This document shows positions 57,601 through 64,000 of a stretch of DNA of 64,000 nucleotides, one piece after another. This DNA is from Oscheius sp. JU75 (Eukaryota > Nematoda > Chromadorea > Rhabditida > Rhabditidae): positions 9,114,001-9,178,000 of the forward strand of contig JASJZC010000007.1 of assembly GCA_037178855.1 (NCBI GenBank), in the 5' to 3' direction. How positions within the stretch are numbered: the first letter of the stretch is position 1; the number at the start of each line of letters is the position of its first letter. A program made the translations under genes and the position numbers. The notes beneath the pieces were generated by a model. It was not told the origin of the DNA. It did no database searches and was given only the letters and a program-made list of their open reading frames with translations.

Positions 57601-59075
57601 AACTGATTGCCCTTCCTCTAGGGGGTGACGATCATCATCATCATCAAAAATTTTTGTTTTCTTTCCTGTGTGGGGTTTAACACGAGGTGTCAGTCCGGAA
57701 GAAGCCACGTTCCTGCTACTGCTCCACACACGCTTAATTGCAAATGTGGCGGACTCGGTGCAAGGATCACATCCTATCTTGCTGAGTTCATCGGTCAAGT
57801 TCCAGATGGGATAATTGACAGTTTTGAGTTGGTGGAAAGAGGTGCTCCCTTCCCAGACACTAGTTTTGAAGAAATTAGCGTCTTTAGACCCCTGAGACTG
57901 CATAAACTAGCTCGGTGTGAGTCAGAGATTCAATGGACACAGGCTACTATGGGTAGAATAGATCCCCCGTAAATTTCGTTTGTCCGCGTTCTGAGAAGCC
58001 CCCCTGACCCTAAGTGCTTGACAGCAACAATGGCTTCCGTATTTTTGCTCGAAAAAAGTCGGGATTTAAGCGGTTTAGACCGTGCGCAATGAGGAAAACG
58101 GATTAATTCGAACCTTTCGAGGTCAAAACTCACCGCTGCAAAGCGTGGCTCCTTGCTTAATCGCATATGGGTGTACGGACGATATACTGCTACGTAGCGG
58201 ACGGCACTGAGGACAAGCCAGCACCAGATGGAGAAGGCTGACGTTGAGTGAATTACGAACAGATCGAGCTGAAAGCATACCGACTCTATATAGTCCTAGC
58301 AACGCTTTGAGACACTGAACAGGCATACAAGTTAGTCAAAATCATGCCAACTCGTGATGAACAAATGTTCTTTCTGTTAATTATCTTAATTATTTTGTCA
58401 TTGATCTATACAATGAACCAGTGTACTCCACCAGAAAGAATGAGAGTTGGTCGTCCTGTAGGTATCCTCATACTGGTTAGGTACTCAAGTTCTTGCTAAA
58501 CCTCCCGAATGTTATAGAGAAAAATTGAGACATAGGGAGTAAAATTAAGATTTATGCTTTGCTTAATGATCACTGAAGTCGCCCTAGCTTTCTACCCACT
58601 ACTCCTTGTACAGAAGATCCAGTTCAGATGTACTCTTAACTATGAGAACCATTGACAAGGTATCACCTTGTCAATGGTCCTCATAGTTAAGAGTACATCC
58701 TGATCTGTTCAACGTGTTCTCTCTTCATCTTGTTTGCATAGAAAACAAAGTTACCTTGCAGACCATGTTTAAAAAGAAGGGATGTTTGATTTGAAAATAG
58801 CGCTGGCTTAACATGCAGAGAAGGGCCAATAAACAGGCAGTGTCTGCTGCCGCCATAGAACTCAGTAGGAACAGGGAGGTTTTGGTCGTCGTCGATGTCT
58901 TCTTCCTGCAATTCCAGGCTCCTGATCGCATGGCCTCGACCCACCTGGTGGCTTTTTTCCTCCACAATATAAAAAGATTGCCCACTATGCCGATGATGGC
59001 GATTGTGATGAAGGCATAATGCCAGAGGCTTTGTGAAATGCCTTGTAAAGGCTCCTCCGTGTTTGTGCTGTTCAT
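54633..59075 (-). CDS. Rhodopsin-type GPCR, probable neuropeptide or chemosensory receptor
   Basis: Seven-helix receptor in many exons. Exon from 59075: Asn/Ser/Thr-rich extracellular start, TM1 (HYAFITIAIIGIVGNLFIL, with the GN motif), a long Lys/Thr-rich loop, TM2 (SMAAADTACLLALLCML) and the TM3 Cys (NMVCK). Next exon about 58137-58276: TM3 plus SAVRYVAVYRPY in the DRY position. After a 1.5-kb intron: hydrophobic TM4-like segment (GLLAAICGVLEAWVLYDI) and TM5 (VAEIIVSYFLPVAIITALDL) near 56.4-56.6 kb; their joining frame is unresolved. Then about 54865-55081: RRCLLITIFDLSMNLPNYLL (TM6) and LYFAQFALNALYLVCIIYDN (TM7). Tail ends at 54633. An in-frame Ser/Thr-rich extension continues upstream to an acceptor at 59139. 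Polyadenylation signal near 54550. Ligand unknown. Confidence 0.75.
56963..57903 (-). CDS. Unrecognised gene nested in the GPCR intron
   Basis: A 211-codon frame at 57268-57903 starts MQSQGSKDANFF and is charged, with an acidic run (KKTKIFDDDDDRH) and a basic helix (KARLFFEKRQKRLGKG). Further minus-strand coding-like sequence follows: RMIIGALSDIRLLPNDRDD before 57170, and an exon after atatttttgtag at 57131 (SEAYKSRLNMMLLVHDKQHG, then stop at 56963). Exon phases are not settled; a donor GTATGTCG after HFY is one option. No family recognised. It sits between the GPCR TM3 and TM4 exons on the same strand. Confidence 0.4.
58627..58699. repeat. 73-nt near-perfect palindrome in GPCR intron
   Basis: Arms 58627-58661 and 58665-58699 are 35 nt each, reverse complementary with one mismatch, around a 3-nt centre. 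Both sides are flanked by gttca. It lies about 50 nt inside the intron after the first GPCR helix exon. Confidence 0.9.
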
Positions 59076-59676
59076 AGCTGAATTGTCTGCTAGATAGGAG
59101 GTGCTAGTAGTTGTGGAGGAGGAGATGGATGAGCCCCCTGAAATTGGCGAAATTAATCTCTCAGACTCTCTGTTCGACGATTGATGTGGGAGAAAGTGGC
59201 TATTTTATGTTCGAAAACGGGCAGCTCTTCTCCTATTCAAAAATGGTCCCTAGGAGAAGGGAAAGGATCTAGATTGACTGGGTGAGCATCATCTTTCTCC
59301 CTTAATTAAATAGCACTTAATGAGACAAAGGCTGACGCTATAAAAGAAGAAAATGAAAGAACTGTTCTCTGACCGGCAGTCGCATCTTGAGGCAATCCAT
59401 CTGAACTGGGATCTTTTGATCAAGTCCTGAGAAGGTCTCTTGCCATAAACCTCCAAAGTTTTGTTCGTATTTTTCAGAAGAAACAAACAAAAAACCCGAG
59501 CGTTCACAGTACAATTGAGTTAATTGAGAGTCGTGGGAAAACACGCCGAAAATGTGTGTGAAACGGGTGTGGTCCAGGAGGGATGAATCTAATTTCGTCG
59601 GGAGTTTAGACAAACAATTACAAGTGTTCACACCTTTTCGAGAGATGGGAAGAGCAAAAAGGTGGTTAGATTGCGA

Positions 59677-59962
59677 TTACATAGCCTTTGGCAATATCCC
59701 GAATGCTGCTATGACAGCTTTCAGATTAGCTACTGTGAAAAAAAAACGAGAAACGTATTTGAAGTCCGTTTGAACGGACTAGACGAAGCCCTACATGCTT
59801 CATATCATGGTAACGTCTTGAAAGAATAGGCTAACCGAGCTCAATGTTTCGAGCAGCCACACCGCCAAGGAGAAGGGTGGTTGATTTCTGGTTGCCACAG
59901 GGAGGCGGAGTCCGAACCCTATACGTGGGGGTAAGCTCTTTCCCTTCTGGGGCGGGGAGCAT
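59677..59962 (-). CDS. Possible 60-aa protein
   Basis: The ATG at 59962 lies three nt behind gtgtttccag. Exon 59836-59962 encodes MLPAPEGKELTPTYRVRTPP and a QKSTTLLLGGVAARNIEL end; exon 59677-59732 follows tttttttcacag and gives ANLKAVIAAFGILPKAM then stop. Phases agree. The donor GTTAGC is weak. A GTAATC near the stop could extend it further. No family recognised; it could also be the 5' end of a longer gene upstream of the GPCR. Confidence 0.35.
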
Positions 59963-60927
59963 TGTCTGGAAACACGTCCAGATAAAAAGGAGAATTAAGT
60001 GGCTAATATTTGATATACATACAGTAGATATACATCATGAAATGAACTTCAGTCATCCCATTTCGAGAATCGAGACTATATAAAGAAAGCACCTGCGTCT
60101 CGATGACGACTGGCGGGAAAGGTATAGTAGCTGGCTGTAGTTTGAAATTTTTTGAGCTTGAACTGAGAACTTGGTACAAGATACAGCCGGGGGTATAACG
60201 TTATTTCGAGAAGCATATTTTTATAAGCACTGGAATTAGGTCTACTCTGCAAAAAAAGAAAGCATGTACATCTGGAGAAAGACATGAATAGATTAGTCAC
60301 ACTGGAAGCTAGATTTGGAAACTGACCCGTGAAATGTCCGGAAATTGAGAAAGGCCTGCCTTACGGTGTGAAAATAAAAGAGACTACTTTATACCTAAGA
60401 GGGTACAGTAACCCAATCATGAACATATTTATGGCTAGAAGCGTATATTTTCAAACGTTAGGTCAGTGTAGGACTATTAGTTTGACATAGCCATAGTGTT
60501 TTGTACACAAAGAAATCTGAAGGATATGGGATGCTCCCAATGGACACAAAAATCTAATTTTTAAACATATAGAAGCGTCCGGATTGCGAAGAGACCGAAG
60601 CTGAAGTTTCAAAGACGACAAGTTGACACAACACGGCGAGGCGGCTTCGAACATTTTTTCATTGTCCGTCAACAAAAATTGACGTTCAGTTGAGAAGGTT
60701 TCCCTTGCGTCAACGCGACATAACATCCTCCGCCAATTTCCTCGAATCTTCAAAGTCTTGGCCATAGCTCAGAATTGATTTACAAATACTCAAATGAAAG
60801 AACATGTAAGCTTCATGTTTATGTTTATTGTCTCAGGCTAATGATCATTTTCTCTCCCTCCCTCTCCTCTTCACAAATTACTTCCCTCTTCTCTCTCTCT
60901 CTCTCTCTTTAAGAACGTAACGGAAGT
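59963..60927. other. Intergenic region
   Basis: No gene is recognised. A minus-strand frame at 60463-60765 (100 codons) has no family resemblance. A (CT)n tract runs at about 60885-60910. Confidence 0.5.
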
Positions 60928-62974
60928 CTAATGAGGCATGCGAAGGGTGATGACATGGCCACGAACGATTTCGAGGGTGCAACTGAAAAAGAACCATGTG
61001 AATGTGAGGAGCTGGCCTACGGGGTGCCGGGCTTCACACGAGCCATCGAGTCCGAGGGCAGAGGCGTTGTTGTCGCATTGGCTCGCAGGGTACCGAACGT
61101 GTTTTCCTGAAAAAATATGAGTGATTCGGTCTTTGGAAGATTCCAACCTGTACCCAAACCAGCAGTTCAAAGCCCCCGCTGTGGAGATCGTAGGTTCCTC
61201 GACCCAAGAGCATAACTTCTGTATTGTAGTCTGGAGCACCGTAGATCGTGACGGGACCATTTCTGAAACAACGAATCATAATAAAGTCTACAGAACGCCT
61301 GAGCAGAATTCACCGCTCAGAAACAAGATTCTCTTTCGTACCTACTCGGAAAGTAGACAACTTTTTTTTTGACCAAGGTCTCACGCTTTTAGTACCCAAT
61401 ACAGTTTCCCTTGTATCATTTTGAAAATAGTCTAGGCCACATGCTTATCGGCTCGACAGCTAGAACAGTTTGCACTCAGCTCTTATCATACTATCTAAGA
61501 AGTCGAGCATTTTTTGAATTGTCTTGCCCGTTCCCTATTAGGCTTGATGTTATTCTTGTCAAGCCATTATATCTAATTTGACTTATCCGGAAATTGTTGG
61601 CCTCCCCGTTCGTCATCTGATTCATTGCTTGTTGATATAGTTTTTGCCTATGAGATTTGTCGGCGAGAGAGGAAAGCAAATTTGCAGGTGTGGCGGAACT
61701 TGCCTCAACTGGTATTCGTGATCTTGAATGAAATCCTTCAGATTGATGGGATGTTCCAAGTCGAGGAAACGGGGCTCGTAAGGGGCATTGATCTTGAACG
61801 ATTCCTTCCCTGGATTGCCTAAAAAACATGCGTATTTTGAGCTGGTTGTCTTAAACAATTGTTGTTACACAATAGTCAATCATTCTCGGGAGAGGGTGGC
61901 AATAAACAAAACTCCAGGATGTTTGGTATGAGCAGAGGGGAAGAGATCATTGTCTCACCTGTTTTGCATTCTTCCGAGTCCATGAATCCCTTAATCAGCG
62001 GGGGAAGGTCTTTGACCACGTCCTTCAGATGGAACCAGCGCTCGTAGAGACGGACAGCCGAATGCCCGGCGAAATATCTGTCAAAGTCAGTATCTACTAA
62101 AGGAGAGACACACAAACCGAACACAATCAAACTCAGTGTTGTCACGTTTACGTTCCACAACAAATCCAATAGTGTTGGAAAAGCGTTGCGGGGAATGCTC
62201 GACTCTGGAAGGCAGAAGGAACATTTCTCCCTGCAAGACAGCTAAATTGCGGAAATGGTGTGTTTGAGAGGGAAACCTCGCGAATGACGATATCCTTCAT
62301 TATTCCTTTCTCAAGAACTTTAAGGACCATGTCGCCTTCGCGTTGGAAGAAGAACTGAAACTCTTCAAACATACAAAATGTAAGCTACTCTTGCTGCCAT
62401 TCTCTCTACTTATACGTCCCTTGTCACTTTCTGATTCGATATGGCAAGCCTAACATTTTTACAATCACAGCTTCAGGATTGAGTCCACAGAATTTTCGGA
62501 ATAGACTCGTACAAAATTATTTCTTAGGCATTGTACAGAAGAGCGGCTCGAGCCAAATCATCCTGATGGGACAAATGACTATCAAGTCAAACTTGAAGTG
62601 TCCAACCTGGCATGTTCAGATCGAATAATCTGACCGAAGCTTGGGCCCCGTTTTGTCAGTGTTAGCTTTCCCTGATGTGAGAATGTTTGAAACTATAGGG
62701 CTGTCTGACTAAGGATGTGACAGTTCTCGAGCTTTTTACAACTAAATGAGTCAGTAAAGGTTACTCTTACCTCTTCCCCTTCTTCCAGATGATAATCTTT
62801 CCTCGAGTTTGGTCCACCAACATAGAACACCTGAAGCTGCTCGGAATACCTGAACTTTGATCAAAGCTTGCGTAAGATTTCAATTATTTACATGCATTTG
62901 TTGCAAACCGGAGGAGTGAAGTACTTCCGATTGTCGGCAATCCATTCGGGAACGTGGAAGGCAGTCACTGACAT
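60928..62974 (-). CDS. haao-1: 3-hydroxyanthranilate 3,4-dioxygenase
   Basis: Cytosolic Fe(II) dioxygenase of the kynurenine pathway; opens the ring of 3-hydroxyanthranilate toward quinolinate. About nine exons. From 62974: [40 protein letters not shown] (first cupin motif, with metal-binding His and Glu); [37 protein letters not shown] (second His); [40 protein letters not shown]; ending in a second cupin-like half ([36 protein letters not shown]). The order and motifs match animal HAAO, which has one active and one degenerate cupin half. The intron at about 61270-61700 is large and its donor is uncertain. The start has no direct acceptor, so a further 5' exon cannot be excluded. Confidence 0.93.
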
Positions 62975-63346
62975 GACAAATGTAAATGACCGAAACGGTG
63001 TGATCGCGCAATACCAGTCTACCTTTTTTTGGTTCCGTTCGACTTTGATTGGCAGTTTGCAGGTACTGTTCGAACAAAAACTTACCCAAATCGGACGAGG
63101 TAGTAGCCTCGGTGAGGAAAGTAACGGAACGGCGGTCACCCATTGGAGAAGATGATAAAAATGAACTGGCCCGGTGTGTGACCTTCTCTACTCCCTTCCA
63201 ACTAACGACCTTGTCTTCTCTTGTCAGTGATATGTCTCCGATGCGGTTAGCTACATTCATTACACGCTTCCTTGTTGAATATTCGGGGGAGAGACGAAAA
63301 TCATAAAAGTACAGACAATGATCGGAGATTATATGTATAGGGGAGG
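62975..63346. other. Spacer between HAAO and the edge gene
   Basis: Open frames of 85-126 codons overlap on both strands at 62868-63306, mostly covering the HAAO first exon in wrong frames. Nothing else is supported; it is probably HAAO promoter and 3' flank of the next gene. Confidence 0.45.
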
Positions 63347-64000
63347 CTATCCGCCGAAGAAGTTGCCGAAGTTGCCGCCAAAGTTGTTCAAATCGAAGCC
63401 GGTAAATTGTGACAGAATCTGACCAGCCGCTGCTGAGGCAGCTTCCTTGCTCTGAAAAATTGATGCTTATTCAATGTGATTTGCAAGTTAGCAGACGAAG
63501 TTTGTTCTCAAATGCTACACATTAAAGTTTGCGCTGTGCTGTTCTCAGAAGCATACTGTTCGAGCTTTTCACAGCTTAGAATTAGAGCTTTTGTATGTAT
63601 CAGTAAACATTCAAGTTTTGAAGAGTCTTCTCGGTTTTGATTTTGATGCGCCAAGACATTAAATGTACTTGAACAGCTCAGTTTCAAGTGAGAATGTTAT
63701 GCTTAAATTGTAACCTTCATTTATGTCTACAACTTTGAGGAAAACTACCAAAGAATGATACAATACTGCCAAGAAATTAGTGAAGTGGCGAGATTTGTTG
63801 GAAGCAAAGTTACCTGTGGGCCTCCTTGCTTGATTGCCTGCGCTGCACTGATGCCTTTCTGTATGAACCCGAACAAGTTGACGTCTTCTCCATCGCCACC
63901 AGCCATTCCTGTTCCTCCCATCGGTGTTCCAACCCCGGTCCCAGACCCTAAAAATGGTATGCCTCCAGGAATAGGCGATGGCGGAGTTGGAGCTGGAGCA
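63347..64000 (-). CDS. C-terminal part of an unrecognised Gly-rich protein (cut by window)
   Basis: Two exons on the minus strand, 63814-64000 (continuing past the edge) and 63347 to about 63453. The first is Pro/Gly-rich (APAPTPPSPIPGGIP; GTGVGTPMGGTGMAGGDGED) followed by an amphipathic segment (NLFGFIQKGISAAQAIKQGG). The last exon has KEAASAAAGQILSQFTGFDL and an Asn/Gly/Phe end (NNFGGNFGNFFGG). Looks like a flexible tail after short helices. The start and most of the protein lie outside, so no function is proposed. Confidence 0.6.

Noticed and set aside
57625-57972. 115-codon plus-strand frame opposite the nested gene
   Set aside because: It overlaps the longer minus-strand frame with the acidic run; one of the two must be a shadow and the minus frame is longer with a start Met.
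58627-58699. microRNA precursor
   Set aside because: 35-bp stem with a 3-nt loop and almost no bulges is unlike animal pre-miRNAs; a small foldback element is more likely.
60463-60765. 100-codon minus-strand frame starting MAKTLKIRGNW
   Set aside because: No acceptor before the ATG, no family resemblance, isolated between genes.
1-64000. CRISPR array, prokaryotic operon or plasmid features
   Set aside because: The window is intron-rich eukaryotic DNA; no regularly spaced short repeats or bacterial gene signals were seen.

Overview
The window looks like nuclear DNA of a nematode. The genes have many exons split by very small introns (mostly 35-60 nt, some near 30-40) that end in TTTCAG or TTTTAG. 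At least seven start codons sit 1-3 nt behind a splice-acceptor-like sequence, as expected for spliced-leader trans-splicing. The gene set (patched-related transporter, divergent G-alpha, BPI-fold protein, TANGO2/HRG-9-type protein, peptide-type GPCR) fits a nematode. I cannot name the species. About 17 genes can be defended; several further coding-like exons cannot be assigned.

Layout. 0.7-4.3 kb (+): GALNT7-like polypeptide GalNAc-transferase. 5.3-7.5 kb (+): DGAT1. 9.1-13.6 kb (-): patched-related RND/sterol-sensing protein. 13.6-17.1 kb: non-coding, with a diverged foldback element. 17.1-18.5 kb (+): short-chain dehydrogenase lacking the catalytic Tyr. 20.0-22.7 kb (-): G-protein alpha subunit with an apparent 1-nt frameshift. 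24.9-25.7 kb (-): broken copy of a small gene whose intact paralogue is at 43.3-43.95 kb. 27.4-28.6 kb (-): phosphoglycolate phosphatase-like HAD enzyme. 29.1-31.6 kb: unrecognised coding exons on both strands. 32.2-42.5 kb (+): five closely spaced co-oriented genes (UQCRB, Nova-like KH protein, gamma-SNAP, C2H2 zinc finger, TANGO2), a candidate operon. 46.7-52.5 kb (+): secreted BPI/LBP-type lipid-binding protein with a 1,049-bp near-perfect foldback transposon in one intron. 52.9-54.5 kb (+): two decayed mariner-type transposases. 54.6-59.1 kb (-): rhodopsin-type GPCR with a probable nested gene and a 73-nt palindrome in its introns. 60.9-63.0 kb (-): 3-hydroxyanthranilate 3,4-dioxygenase. 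63.3-64.0 kb (-): 3' end of a Gly-rich protein, cut by the window edge.

The genes are mostly housekeeping and signalling functions and do not form one pathway. DGAT1, the patched-related protein and the BPI protein all handle lipids, but are far apart and on different strands, so I infer no joint regulation. The most unusual features are the intronic foldback, the paralogue/pseudogene pair, the candidate operon, the G-alpha frameshift, the Tyr-less SDR and scattered tRNA-like fragments. I did not find a clearly new multi-gene system.
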